The position numbers and the translations under genes were made by a program. Below, piece by piece: positions 1 to 11,519 of a stretch of DNA of 64,000 nucleotides. The first letter of the stretch is position 1. Each line of letters begins with the position of its first letter. Location: NCBI GenBank assembly GCA_944472155.2, contig OX235271.1:29086977-29150976 (forward strand). The letters run 5' to 3'. Source of the stretch: Trichobilharzia szidati (Eukaryota > Platyhelminthes > Trematoda > Strigeidida > Schistosomatidae). The notes beneath the pieces are model-generated. The model did no database searches, had not been told where the DNA came from, and saw only the letters and a list, made by a program, of their open reading frames with translations.

Positions 1-702
1 CTGCGGGTTGGCCACCCCTCCGCACACACCTTGAAATGCTCCCATATGACCGGGCGTCTTACATAGCCTCTCCTGAGGAAGTCCTACTCACTGCCTTCAC
101 GTGGTGGAGGTGTTTTTTCACCAAAGTGAGAGGGCGAAAGCGGATGCCCGGCGCTCTTCATCGGATTGAATGTCCATTGGATGACAGTCTAGGGGAGATG
201 GCTAAACCCTCATTCCAAACCTCCAACGACTGGCGTATGAAGCTGACTGGAGCTCACCGGCAGACGTATGGACAAAGGGCTTGTTGGATGTCCTGGATGT
301 CTGGCCCCATTGAAAAAGGCGTATGAACCGAACTCCGGTCACCGGCTGCGAATGGATAGTGGACTCCCTACTCCACTCCTACTGCCTTGTAGGTCACACT
401 TGGTTGTGTAAAGGCTAGAGCTGCACTCTCAAACAAAAGGCCGAGCGATTTTGGGGACATCATTCATACCAAATTCCCATGAAACTTCATGAACTCTCTT
501 ACAAACGTGGTACAGTCAAGGCTGATATGGAGTACCTGGGGCTACAAACCGTCTACGGACTCCGTCTGTGGAACAAGAATTGGATAACCCTGTCGCAAAA
601 CCTTGAATTAGATCGCCGCGCCTGGGCAGCGATGATTAGAGATGTTCATGAAGCCGGCTCATCCTCCCGTAGGAGATAGCCGAAGTAAAGTAAGTAAGTA
701 TA
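1..702 (+). mobile_element. 5'-truncated non-LTR retrotransposon, 3' end
   Basis: This is the 3' terminal part of a LINE whose 5' side runs off the window. Two open segments remain (36-326 and 479-679), the second ending in the residues AAMIRDVHEAGSSSRRR before a stop. The element ends in a short AGTAA-type microsatellite tail near 690-702. A second copy lies at 15025-15663 and has the same end, but lacks about 105 bp just before the C-terminal codons. No reverse-transcriptase motif is present in either copy, so the clade cannot be assigned. Confidence 0.7.
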
Positions 703-927
703 TATGAAGACGATGGCAGAGTGATAGAATATGATACAAAGTACCCTAATGTGAATTTTTGTGAAAAGTAAGTCACTTGGCGCATACTACGCATACAAAT
801 ACCACTAAGAAATACGAGCAACTGTAAGTCAATCACCTCAAATAACAATATTTGTTCGCTTAATTTAAATCTATTTAAGTCCTCGAAGACTGTTTCACTG
901 ATTTAAAGTCAATCTCATCAGTATATT

Positions 928-948
928 AACTAACTAACTAACTAACTA
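928..948. repeat. CTAA tetranucleotide microsatellite
   Basis: About five consecutive AACT/CTAA units. It lies about 80 bp from the CAGT-type tail of the neighbouring RTE element and is an ordinary simple repeat. Confidence 0.8.
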
Positions 949-1029
949 ATTCAGCTATGATAGCTGTGAAATTGTGAAGAAAGCAAGAACAGCGAATGTA
1001 GAACGATAATATGAGCTCATTTGGTATTG

Positions 1030-2390
1030 ACTGACTGATTGGTTTCAACATAGAACTTTGCACCGATGTCCAGCAGTTCGAGTTGCCACACTCCATGTAG
1101 CACACAAAGCAAGAGAAGAAAGTAAAAAGAAATGCAAAATAGAGACAGTACACAGAGATATGAGGCAAAAAGAATAGTAATATCGAAGAACAATATAGTT
1201 ATATTGGGTATTATAAGTCACAAGGAGTGGATGCATCTGCTCCAGCTATTGAGAACGACGATTTTGATCCATATCACCGATTGTCTCCAGTCTTCATTGG
1301 TTTTCACCATCCCAAGGACCTCAACTAGGAAGTCTACACCTTCCTACGTGACTTAAACTAACTTTTATGGATTTCATTGACTGATAAAGCCGTGTTTTAA
1401 TTTGACCACAACTGGCTCTTTTCCACCCTGACCCAATGTCAGCTAACTTTGGCGGTCAAGGAAGGAGATGACTAGATATGCATGCGTAGCACATGTCTTA
1501 ACCATCTCAGTCGATGTAATTTCACAGCCTCGTCGATTGATTTCCCCTCCCTCCTTACCTAGCACTCGACGCCTAACCTCAATATTGCTCACTCTATTTT
1601 ACCACTTCACGCGGGAGATACAACAAAGGCACCTATGATCAAAGACAGCTAATCTTTTCATGTCTTCTTCTCTCAATGGCCAGGTCTCGCTCACAGCCAT
1701 AAATGAGGACGGAGCGGACTGATGAACAGTACACACGTCTTTACATCGACAGCCAGTTGGATATCACGTGTATCCCAGAGATGGCGTAAGCTGGCATATG
1801 CGAAATGAGCCTTCTGTATCCGTGCTGAGATTTCGTCAGAGATCAACCCGTTGGCACTGGCTGATGGTACTTCCCAAATAAGTGAAGCGGTCAAGGTGCT
1901 CTACCACTTCACTCCCTATTTCTAAACTAGGAGTCAGTGTAGTCCAGTCCAGTAACATCATCTTACATTTTACAGGGGTGAATCGCATGCCAAACATACG
2001 AAGATTGTTGCTCAAAGTGTTCAGTAGACTCTGCATTTTGTCAGCGTCCTCGCCTAGAAGGACTATATCATCTGCATATTCTAAGTCAACGAGATTATTC
2101 CCTGGTGGTAGCAAGTCAATCCCTGAGCCTCTGAAGTCAGTGAGTGTTAACTCCACTAGTACATCTATGATGAAATTGAATAGAAATGGGGATAGTGGGC
2201 ATCCTTGTCGGATACAACTGGTTGTCACTAGTTCAGATAACAACTCGCTGTAAGCTCTCACCTGACTGCATGAGTTCGAGTACAGTGCCCTGATCAGTGC
2301 AATGTATTTTCTCGGCATTCCCTTTGCAGCCAAGCATCGTTTGGCATTATTTTTTTGGAGGGGGTGTATTCCTCCTCTCAACAGCTTATA
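1030..2390 (-). mobile_element. RTE-clade LINE fragment (group I), RT domain plus 3' end
   Basis: This is a 5'-truncated retrotransposon read on the minus strand. The longest intact piece (1836-2381) is a reverse-transcriptase fragment with the motifs GCPLSPFLFNFIID and LEYADDIVLL (the catalytic YADD), followed by the thumb-like segment FTYLGSTIS. Further on (about 1430-1830, several frames) is the C-terminal module typical of RTE elements (RLRWLGHVLRMPSHRL-like). The 3' end lies near a TAGAACTTTGCA motif and a CAGT microsatellite at about 1030-1050. Frameshifts and stops break the frame, so it is a dead copy. Related 3' ends recur at 5335, 10010, 16905, 29560, 58455 and 62305, all minus, and at 13370 on plus. 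Confidence 0.85.
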
Positions 2391-2989
2391 AACTAAGTGG
2401 TCACATATAAATATAAACTACAAAACGGGTGTAACTTACTTTTGTCACGTTGACAACAACTTATTGATAGGAACTATTATTAGTGAGTAACATATATCTT
2501 GAATAATGTAAGTAGTCAAGTCATTTAGTTTTAAAAAGATTGGCTATTTATAAGATAATCAAACGAATATTCTTAGAAAGAGGAGAGAGAGGAAGAGTTC
2601 AGAATTTGACCAGAATTATAGGGAAGAGGGGATTGATCATATCCAGCTGCCAAGGTTGTATACTTCTACGACACTCAGAAGTTGACCAATTCCCATCTTA
2701 CTTTACCTCCACCAACTAATTTACATGTACAGAGAAAAGGGATTTATTTTTGACATTTCTCAATATATACCACAATTCCTGAGACTAAGTGGCTTACATT
2801 TACTAAACACTACGAATGCATGTCATATATGGCACAGCCTGCGGTATTCAAAGTAATTAACAGAAGTAAGAACCCCAGACTGCTACGTTTTTATTGAAGC
2901 AATCGTCATCAAACGGTTGAAACCAAATCTATGTACTCAGGAAGAGACATTGGTGAGGTTTGCACTACCTTACTGATAATACTTACAAA
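2391..2989. other. No recognisable feature
   Basis: AT-rich non-coding sequence between two LINE fragments. I see no exon, RNA gene or repeat shared with the rest of the window. Confidence 0.5.
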
Positions 2990-3545
2990 ACAAACTATTA
3001 TTATTCTTTTGAGTTTCTAGTGGAACATAAGGCTCCAAGAGGACATCCCCATTTTATCCTGTCCTCTTTGGCTGGTCCCATGGCTTCCCATAAGCTTGCA
3101 TTTCCTCCTTACACAATCTCCTCCATGTCCACCTTGGATACACACCCAACTTGTCCTTTCCCATTCGCTCCTCACTTAAACGCTTGTCGCACGATATCAC
3201 TCACAGATCTCTTCAGCATGTGTCCAACTTACTTCCATTTTCTCCAGAATATTTGTTGAGCAATAAGTTCTTGGTTGGTGTTAGTTCCTAGATTTTCTTA
3301 CTGCTAATTCCTTATGGCCATCTGATCTTTAGTATGGAGCAAAGGCAGCTGTCGATAAAAATCTGCAGCCTGATTGGATATACTTTTCGTGAAGTACCCA
3401 ACAAGTTTCTGACCCATAAAGAATAACTGAATGGCTCAACATTGGTGTTTAAAATCTGAATTTTGCTATTGATGCTGAGTGCGGCAGATTTCCAAACTGA
3501 TTTCAGATTGATGAAAGTTTATCTTGCCTCGCCTTTCCGATTCTA
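2990..3545 (-). mobile_element. Degenerate RTE LINE 3' end (group II, SR2-like)
   Basis: Read on minus, this matches the last ~550 bp of the group II LINEs seen at 25055, 28370 and 36815: a TTATTATT tail at the 3' end, then the ...TTTCTAGTGGAACATA... block and the C-terminal coding module. It is more diverged than the other copies and has no long frame. Confidence 0.75.
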
Positions 3546-3839
3546 CTTTTGACATCCTAATGCGCACCGCCTATAGTTGAAAATATGCTGTCTACATTGT
3601 ATACAATTCTTACTACGTCATGTATTCTTCCCTATCTTTTTATCTAAATATCACTTGCCTTACTCTTCTTGCTATTGTAGTCATACAATCTGTTGTACAA
3701 ACTTACTATTTCTATTGCAACTTTGCTTCTATGCAAAGTTCTGAACTCTGTCTCTCTTCCCATCTTTTTCCCCGAATATTCGTCTAATTATCTTCTAAAT
3801 AGTGAAAGCTAGGTGGGAGGGCATGTGTCAACTTGGTGT

Positions 3840-4330
3840 AGTTCTAGCGCTGTTGCCATTTTACTCTGGCTGTCAAAGGTGGTGTATACAATGATTCGGT
3901 GCGCTTCTCTGAGCTGAAGATGTACGGTGACTCTGCATATTCGATCATCGCTGCCTCCAACTGCCTTATCTTGCTAGTAGTTCTGAGATCTGGCAGAATG
4001 TGTTTAGACATCGTGTAAAAATCATCTCTCATTGATTGTGGTCATTTTAAAACACCAACCGTGGTGGCTTAAACATGTGCTACGTATTTTATCCCAGAGG
4101 CTTCCATACCGCCTCCTGTTTGCTAGCCCTGAGACTAGATGGAAAAAGCTGAGAAATTGGTCAGCCTATGTATCTGCGTTAGGTTAGCATCCAAGACTCC
4201 CTGGGTCGGGTCTTAGAGATATTTTGAATCAGAGGCCCGAAACCTTATCAGATATGGCCGAGAATTACAATCAGCGGAATTTCCTTCTTCACCCCCTTTA
4301 TGAAAGTAACATAAAGTGATGAGTGTTGAA
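3840..4330 (+). mobile_element. Very degenerate LINE C-terminal fragment
   Basis: Plus-strand translation across frames gives pieces such as WWLKHVLRILSQRLPYRLLF and SGLRDILNQRPETLSDMAEN, which resemble the C-terminal module of RTE-type LINEs. It is an old fossil with stops in every frame. It belongs to a different subfamily from groups I and II, or is much older. Confidence 0.55.
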
Positions 4331-4778
4331 TGATCTCGACAGATATGCTTATTTGCTTTCTGGATGACATCCGTCATTTATTCTATCCCTATTTTTTTTT
4401 AAATATTGCTGTTTTACTATTGTAATCTGGCACGTCGTCTCTTGGTCCCTATATTGTACGGTGTTTGTACTTTTTAATAATAATAACGTAATTGGAGTAT
4501 GTGTTATGCGTGCCTAACCACTGCTTCTTCTTTCGATGAACAACACTGACTAACTAAAGTAGGGCCACATCAGAAAGAGAATTAAGGGTGGTCAGACCAA
4601 AGTACTTAACCGAAATCGCTAACTGAACGTATTTCCAATAGTTGCTCATCAGTTGCTCAGTTGTGAATTTCATTGTATTCATCTGCTAGTGGTTTATCAC
4701 CTGAAATTGTCTTACTTTTTATCATGCATTGCAATAATTTATTATATTTTGTTTTCCCCTCCCCCCCACTTCTTCTAG

Positions 4779-4951
4779 TTGTCCACGTGTTATACCTATA
4801 GGCAAATTGATCCCCTACAAAACCAGTGTCATCATTGTATTTCATAATGAAGCTTGGTCAACATTGCTACGTACTGTACATTCTGTTCTTGACCGTACAC
4901 CATCAGAATTACTTGAAGAGATTATTCTTGTCGATGATGCTAGTACTCAAG
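4779..4951 (+). CDS. Polypeptide N-acetylgalactosaminyltransferase, exon (catalytic domain, part 1)
   Basis: This is an internal exon of a GALNT-family glycosyltransferase, the Golgi enzyme that transfers GalNAc from UDP-GalNAc to Ser/Thr and starts mucin-type O-glycans. The acceptor follows a strong pyrimidine tract (cccccccacttcttctag at 4761-4778) and the donor is at 4952 (gtagtt). Codons from 4780 read through [20 protein letters not shown] to [11 protein letters not shown]: the nucleotide-sugar-binding [13 protein letters not shown] stretch and the VDDAS motif that define the start of the GT-A domain in this family. The exon ends after the first base of a codon, which the exon at 14594 completes. 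There is no stop, and identity to the family is high along the whole exon. Upstream exons (transmembrane anchor, stem) were not found in 1-4778. Confidence 0.94.
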
Positions 4952-4996
4952 GTAGTTAGACATTTCAATATCATTTTCTATTTTTGACATTAACTT

Positions 4997-5026
4997 CATA
5001 TTATTATTATTATTATTATTATTATC
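4997..5026. repeat. ATT trinucleotide microsatellite
   Basis: A run of ATT units within the intron following the first GALNT exon. No other significance is seen. Confidence 0.8.
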
Positions 5027-5334
5027 ATTATTCTGTTCTTGCATGCGATTGATGAGTTTTGTAACTTAATAACAACTTGCGATTCCATACAAAAGGCAAT
5101 GAGCGACATCTTTTGTGTTAAGGCCTAGGGTGACAATATCTGGCTTCACAAACTCCTCAGAAGTTGAGGTGGGTTTCGGACCCATGACCCAGTCAGTGTT
5201 TGGAATTCGATTGCCTAGACCAACAAGCCACAACTCCACATGAGTTATGTAAATGAGTGAAGCTTAGTGTCTGCGTATCGCAAAACTCAGCGTATATAAT
5301 CTCTCACCTCTAAGTACTTTAGGTATGCTTTATG

Positions 5335-5910
5335 ACTGACTGACTGACTAACTGTGCTTCAACGTACGACTTTGCACAGAAGTGCAGCAGTTCAACTTAC
5401 CACACACAGTTCAGTCGATATGGGTCATCATAAAGAGTGAATGCATCTACACACAATTCAGAACAGTTTTTTGAGCCTTATCACCAATAATGCCCATTCA
5501 TCGGTTCTCTGAATCCCCCGAGGACCCCAACCAGGAAGCCTATACCTCCCTCTACGTGGTTGGTTCAAACCAACAGTCAAATACTTTATGGGTTGTTGCC
5601 AGTTATTAGTTTGACCTTTCCCTTCCTCTTTCCCAACTAATCCTATGTCGGTTAACAATGATCAACAAAGAAGACGGTGGCTTAGCATGCATCTCACTTG
5701 CCCTAACCATCTGAATCGATGTGGCTTCAGAACCGCCTCGATTGTCATCCCTTCCTCACCTAACACTTTACGTCTAACCTCGTTATTGTTCACTATATTA
5801 CACCATTTAACACGGGAAACAGAGTGCAAACTTTCGAGATCAAAGACACTCAGTCTTTTTATATCTTTCGCTTTCAATAGTCATGTCTCACAGCCATGAC
5901 AAGTGATATC
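5335..5910 (-). mobile_element. RTE LINE 3' fragment (group I)
   Basis: A minus-strand copy of the group I 3' end. It starts from a GACTGACTGACT tail at about 5335, passes the CTTTGCACAGAAGTGCAGCAG block and runs into the C-terminal module (5662-5877; LKPHRFRWLGQVRCMLSHRL, ISRVKW-like). Frames are broken. It lies inside the first GALNT intron. Confidence 0.8.
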
Positions 5911-6444
5911 AGTTTTGTATTACTAAATTGTTGCGGAGTCGAAACTGTTGTCAGGTGACGATATTAACCGATTGTACAACTAGATTAGCATTTTCGGGAT
6001 TTGTAGAGAATAAGCAGGCTTCCATAGTTTTGTCCGGGATTCTTTCTCTCCTGAATCATACAGACTCGTATCTCAGAGGTAAAAGATGTTTCATCAAGTT
6101 TGCGGGTACATCGTCACCTTGACGAATCCCAAAAAACAAAACCACTGGGTCAAGCGTTCATTTTAGACTGATTCTTTTCAAAACAAAGTATGCAGATTTC
6201 TGCGTCACATACACTACTTAAAATAAACAGAGTGATATAAGACTAAATAATTGGAAATACATCAAGTGGAAATGAAGGCAAAAATGAATCCACGCCAGTA
6301 TTTCAGATTTGAAGCTGTAACAATAGATCACATAGTTAAATGGACCCCGTTGAGGCAATCTACCCTGTTTGAACATTGGCTCAGAACCGTTTATAATGGC
6401 GTATATTTATTCAATCCTTATCTTAAAGTTGCTGGAAATGTTCG
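5911..6444. other. Intron sequence without recognised feature
   Basis: Non-coding sequence within the GALNT intron. Two short open frames (5928-6122 and 6251-6490) resemble nothing known and lack splice or family support. Confidence 0.45.
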
Positions 6445-6750
6445 ACTATTATTATTATTATCATTACCTTGGGTTCCGAGTGGAACGTAGGGCTTGACCA
6501 GCACATCTGCATTTCATCGTGTCCTCTACAGTTCTCATAAGCTTTTCTCGTCACATGACCTCTTCAGTGTGATGCCTCGCCTAGTTTACTAGCAGGTCCT
6601 AAGCCCGGGAAAAGAAGGGAGATTAGACGTGTGGAGCTGGCGACTCTACCCCAGAAAAACAATCCAGTTGCTACAGAATCTTTAAAGCACTGAACACATT
6701 TAGTACTCTTCGTCTGTTGTAGTACTACTGGATTTATATTCTCCTGTTCG
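6445..6750. mobile_element. Chimeric scrap: RTE group II 3' tip joined to SINE B tail
   Basis: Positions 6445-6570 read on minus as the last ~120 bp of a group II LINE (ATTATTATT tail, CTTGGGTTCCGAGTGGAACG block). From about 6575 the plus strand resembles the post-tRNA part of SINE B (GCCTAGTTTACTAGCAG..., CTACAGAA...). Both parts are diverged. The junction looks like an old insertion or recombination product. Confidence 0.5.
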
Positions 6751-6960
6751 CCTTGCGTTTTTTTTTGAAGTTATAGCATATTAAAATAAAGTTTAAATGT
6801 ATTTTGGCCAATGTGATTGATTATGAGTTTTATCACATTTGAACTCAGTTTTTCAGAATAGGTGTCCCATATACCAAATTAAAAGCCACACTTATTGTGT
6901 AAGGACTGACGATACTACTCAGTCATCACAGCTGAATTAGATGGCATAGGACTCAAATCT

Positions 6961-7149
6961 GTGCGTCGGTGGCACAGTGGCTAGGATACTCGCCGACCAT
7001 GCATATGGTCCAGGGTTCGATCCCCTGCCGACGCACACCTGATATCAATGGTCGGCCTGCAAAATTTGGGGCCACCGATATCACATGCTGAAAATTCCAT
7101 ACTTGTACCAAAAATACTGTGTGGTTTCAAGCTATAATAAAAAAAAAAA
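6961..7149 (+). mobile_element. tRNA-headed SINE (SINE A)
   Basis: The first ~77 bp form a tRNA-like unit: an acceptor-like pairing of GTGCGTCG with CGACGCAC, an A-box-like TGGCACAGTGGCTAGGAT and a B-box GGTTCGATCCCC in a good T arm. The tail (CCTGATATCAATGG..., AAATTCCATAC, AATACTGT, AAGCTATAATAAA) ends in poly(A). Pol III transcription is expected from the boxes. Other copies are at 15916-16100 (-), 17597-17785 (+) and 29708-29897 (-). The tail is closely similar to the 3' end of the CR1/Jockey-like LINE at 53246-53312. It is not a functional tRNA gene, because the head is fused to a long repeated tail. Confidence 0.88.
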
Positions 7150-7559
7150 TTCATCAGTTGAAAACCAACTGCTTAAGCAAATGACGCACATCTCGAACTC
7201 TGTGTATGCGATTATTAGTTCCCGGTTGTCCAAGTCGTAGAAGTTGATTTCCTCTTGGGTTACCTGAAACTAGATTATCAATGTTTAGGCCGGTCACCTA
7301 TGGCCTGTTTAAAGTGGTTTCTGAAGTTGTATCCTCATTAAGATCTCACCGTCGGCTGTGAACCGCTGAAAGTCAAGTTGGGGTGTACAGTTTTTCGAAG
7401 TCAACCTTTTCTAACCACTCATCTCCAATGCGGTGAGGCAGCCTATATAAGATATGCTGGTCATCTGAGGCAAATACCTTACTGCTGTAACATTCCTATT
7501 CGTCAACAGTACGATTTTGCCTTTAGAACCCCCCCCGCCCCCGCAACATAGTGTAAACA

Positions 7560-8112
7560 AGTTTCATTATGATGGAGGTCAACAGCACTCAGCATCAAAA
7601 ATAACATCCGGATTTTCAACTCCAATGTGAAGTCAATCAGTGCTACTATACGGATCAGAGACTTGCACTGCGCGTCATAAAGAGCATCTCAAACAAACTA
7701 CAGACCTTCATTAACAGTTGTCTTCGCTCAATACTCAAGATCAGATGGCCAGCCAGAAAAGATCAGCAACAGGGTGGGATCTCTGGCAATGAGCGAACCA
7801 ACCCAGCAGGAACCGATTGTGAAACAAATAGGCAGGAAGAAATGGAGATGGATTGGCTGGCCATACTCTGAGGAAACAATCCATCAAGTGACATCACTAG
7901 ACAAGCCATTGCTCGAGTGGCACGCGAAAGGGAAGCGGCGAGTTGGTCGTCAGTGCTAAGGTGGGGTGACTTGGAGGAGGTGATGTGAAGAGGAGATGAA
8001 AACGTGTGGACAGACTTGTAGCCAGGTGAAGACTGTAGCAGAGAACCGAACGCAATGGAGACGCACGGCTGAAGCCCTATGTTCCTCTAGGAATTAAAGG
8101 AAACAATAATAA
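7560..8112 (+). mobile_element. RTE LINE 3' end (group IIb)
   Basis: A 5'-truncated plus-strand LINE remnant with the C-terminal coding pieces (7774-7959: KQIGRKKWRWIGWPYSEE, an RNA-binding-like WRWIGW module) and the 3' end CCTATGTTCCTCTAGGAAT followed by AATAATAATT. Copies with the same end lie at 22560, 34480 and 63570. Frames are disrupted. Confidence 0.85.
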
Positions 8113-9196
8113 TTATGATTGTTAATGGTTTTAGTTTAATCACTATCCAAACGATCTTAATCAGTGCAGCAGCTCTTTGAATCATTGTGATATGCGAGCC
8201 CAACCACCAACCGCATCAACTTACCACCTATCAGTTAAGATAGGCTTTTTTTAAAAATTAATTTTCGTTGCTTTGAGAATACTAGTCAAACTACCTATAC
8301 ACTCGCTGACATTGTTGAGGCTAACAGTGGGATGGCCTCATCGAACGACGTTGAGAAAGGGAAAGAGAAAAGAATACGTGCTTACAAATAATTGGTGTTG
8401 AGCAGTCCATTAGTTCAGTAGTAGTTTGTCTGTAAGCTAACTGCAACTGTGTTCAACACAGTTACAATGAGGTAGGTAGGTAGTTATTTTTTTCATGATG
8501 TGAATAGGTAAATCAACGTTTTCGATAAGCTAGTCGATCTTAATTTTTTTGTTGACATAAATCAATTTCCGTTTTCTATGAAATATGCTATACTGTGACT
8601 GCTATGGTTACCGTGTTTGCGCGCGCGTGTGTGTGTGTGTGTTGTATACACGTCGAATGTTGAATCATTCTAGGCGGGGATTGTTTCTTTTTCTTTTTCA
8701 GAAAGCGTGCGATACATATATAGATATTCTCTTTATCAATTACTCGCTGAAATGTTTTCAAGAGAATTAATAAATAGGAGTGGTCAAAACTGTTCTCTAG
8801 ACTGGTTGAGCCACAGTAAAACGAATCGAACAGTGTATTGTATTGTATTGAGTATTGACTGATCGATTAATTAGTTGAATTATAATACATCTAACGTGGT
8901 AGTAGTCATAGAATGATTAATCGTCGAGTGTGCTGGAAATAATTAACAATTTAACAACAACTAGTGCTTCATGAATTGTATGGGGGAAGAAAAGAAGCCA
9001 TTCCGTTTTCCGCCTCATTCGTATTTTCTTAGAATTTACTAGCCTTCGAATACAGTTTATTTTATTGTTTTGAACTAGAATCCATGTCGATTCGCAGGTT
9101 GAACTGACTGTTGAAGTAAATAGTGGTGAGTGACCTTCGTAGCATTGGATCATTTGTTGGTGTTCTAGTTTTGCCGCATGTTTCATAGTAGCTACG
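8113..9196. other. Intron sequence; only a GC/GT microsatellite
   Basis: There is no exon or shared repeat apart from a GCGCGC/GTGTGT run at about 8620-8643. Open frames here (such as 8917-9186 minus) show no family signature. Confidence 0.5.
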
Positions 9197-9211
9197 AACT
9201 AATGCAAATTG

Positions 9212-9893
9212 ATATTCAAGTGTTAGTTTGTAGGGATTTGATTGGTTACAGGATTTTCATCATGACGTGACATTAGTTAGAAAACCATTGGAAAACCTGG
9301 GAGTACTGGACAGCTGTTTCGTCCCAGTTAGGGACTCTTCATCAGTACGCACCCATCGGGATTCGAACCCAGGACCTTTTGGTTTACAAGGCGAACTCGT
9401 ATACCATTAAGCCACTGGGACCCGATCCAATGGCCCATGAATTCTAACTTCTGCCAATGGTTCTCTAACTAATGTCAGCTCATGATGAAAATCCTGTAAC
9501 CAATCAAATCCCTACAAACCAACACTTGAATATCAATGAGATGCTCACTAGCGACTTGTCCTATTCAGGTAGGTAGTTACCTGGAGTTCTAGTGAGAAGT
9601 CGTGACCAGTAGGGTGCAGCAGGTCGGGTGTGGGGACAAATACTCGCCGAAGACATTGGCTAGGGGTCACGCTATGTCGTGAATTGGCAGAAGCTAGAAT
9701 TCATGGGCCATTGGATCGGGTCCCAGTGGCTTAATGGTATACGAGCTTGCCTTGTAAACCAGAAGGTCGTGGATTCGAATCCCGGTGGGTGCGTACTGAT
9801 GAAGAGTCCCAAACTAGGACGAAACAGGTGTCCAGTACTCCCAGGTTTTCCAATGGTTCTCTAACTAATGTCAGCTCATGATGAAAATCCTGT
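9212..9893. mobile_element. SINE C head-to-head inverted pair flanked by one target-site duplication
   Basis: From 9212 to about 9455 the element is on minus (tail, hammerhead-like motif, tRNA-like head). From about 9456 to 9893 it is on plus and slightly longer than one unit: the tail segment starting AATGGTTCTCTAAC occurs at 9456 and again at 9852, a period of 396 bp. Both halves carry a B-box-like GGTTCGAATCC (or ATTCGAATCC) and the motif GAAGAGTCCC...GGGAC/GGACGAAAC. The entire pair is bounded by a perfect 15 bp direct repeat, AACTAATGCAAATTG, at 9197-9211 and 9894-9908, so both halves entered in one event. The junction shares CCAAT between the two halves. Confidence 0.85.
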
Positions 9894-10009
9894 AACTAAT
9901 GCAAATTGGGTTGGGAGTAAGGTATTTGTTAAGGATATCCATTGATTCCAGTGCAGATTCCGTCACGTACCAGTGTCAGCTTAGGAATTCTTCAGCTATA
10001 AGCACCTGA

Positions 10010-10625
10010 TGACTGACTGATTTTCAACTTTGTACAGAAGTGCAATATATATCAAGTTTCCCTCACTCTATGCCCAGATTGGGAACAAAGAGAGAAAGAA
10101 GGGATTCATAGTAACCATAATCGGTGATAGAATAGTAATATGGGAAAATATGAGGACTAAGTAATTCTGGGAAATTACAAAAGAGGGATACATTTGCATC
10201 AATGAGAACAGTTTTAAGCCGCCATATCACTAACAGTCGCCAACCATTGGATCTTAGTGTGTCAAGAACCTCAACCAGTCAGTCTACACCTGTTCTTCGT
10301 CACTCAAACCAACAGTCAGAGATCTAATGGACTAATTCTAGGTTTTGTTTTGGCCGTCCCTACCTCTTTTCCAATTTAGTCCTATGTCACCTAACATTAC
10401 TTAACATGTCGTACATATCTCCTAGGCATTTCAATCGATGTAGTTTCACAGTCTCATCGATTGACTTTCTCTCCTTACCTGATACTCTCCACCCACCCAA
10501 CTTTAGTGCTATTCACCACATTACACCACTTACTACGGGAGATAGAACCCAAACATCTAAATGGTCAAAGACAGCTGGTCTATCAGGTCTCCCACTTTCA
10601 GTTACTTTGTCTCACAGCCATTAGA
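10010..10625 (-). mobile_element. RTE LINE 3' fragment (group I)
   Basis: A minus-strand group I 3' end starting from a GACTGACTG tail at about 10012 and running through the shared CTTTGTACAGAAGTGCA block into the degenerate C-terminal module (10406-10624 reversed). It abuts a plus-strand group II fragment at about 10626. Confidence 0.8.
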
Positions 10626-11235
10626 AAGGATAGAGCACTAGTAAATACAAATCGAGAATCGGGAAGGCGAGAAACACATTCATCAACCTGAAACCAATCT
10701 GGAAATCTTCCGCTGTCACTCAGCCTGCATCAACAACAAAGTGATTGCGATTTTCAATACAAACGTCAAGTCAGTTTTGCTATACGGATCAGAAACTTGG
10801 CCAGTGTGTCACAAAGAATATTTCCAACAGCCTGTTGCACACCTTTATCAACAACTGTCTTCGCTGGCTCTATACTGAAGATCAGATGGCCGGAAAGAAT
10901 CACCTACAAGAAAGTATGGGAACAAACGAAACAAGAATCAATCGCCCAGCAGATATGGAGGAGAAAGTGGAGATGGAATCGGACACTCGCTGAGCTGAGG
11001 AGGCCGTTGGGTGACATCACGCGTCAGGTCAGTGCTCGAGTGGAACCCGAAAGGGAAGCGGCGAGTGGGACGTCCTAGGGTGACATGGAGGAGATCGTGT
11101 GAAGAGGAGTTGAAACAATATGGAGTAACATGGATGCAAGTGACAAGTACAGCAGAAGACAGTAGCAAGTGGAGACGTGTAGTTGAAGCCTTATGTTCCA
11201 CTAGGAACCCAAGGGAATAATAATAATGATAATAA
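10626..11235 (+). mobile_element. RTE LINE 3' end (group II, SR2-like)
   Basis: A plus-strand 5'-truncated LINE. Pieces in several frames include NRESGRRETHSST, LYGSETWPVCHKEYF-like text and ERITYKKVWEQTKQESIAQQ followed by RRKWRWNRTLAE, the conserved C-terminal module of this group. The 3' end is GAAGCCTTATGTTCCACT, AGGAACC and an AATAATAATGATAATAATA tail. It is inactive. Confidence 0.85.
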
Positions 11236-11519
11236 TATGTCTAGTGTGTTTCTTGATTCTTAATGATTCTCTAATTCTAATTGATGTTGTTTTTTTTTTG
11301 CATGATTAAATCTACACTTAAATAAATCACTATGTTTTATGTATGTTTTTGCATTATCGATTCTAGCTAGGGCTTTTGTAATACTACGACTAAGATACAG
11401 TTATGGTATGTATGCTTAAGTAAACAAGTTTATATATTACTCAAACATAATTAGATGCTTTTATATACCTATCCTATTTTTTATTTGCATCTTTTTTTCA
11501 CAATTGAAGTGTAAAGTAG

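Noticed and set aside
1882..2253. 123-codon frame on plus opposite the LINE RT
   Set aside because: It is the antisense shadow of the RT fragment with YADD at 1836-2381 minus.
9679..9864. tRNA gene candidates with good B boxes (also 6961, 16477, 56650, 57840)
   Set aside because: The heads are tRNA-like but each is fused to a repeated tail and occurs many times with the same tail, so these are SINE promoters, not functional tRNA genes.
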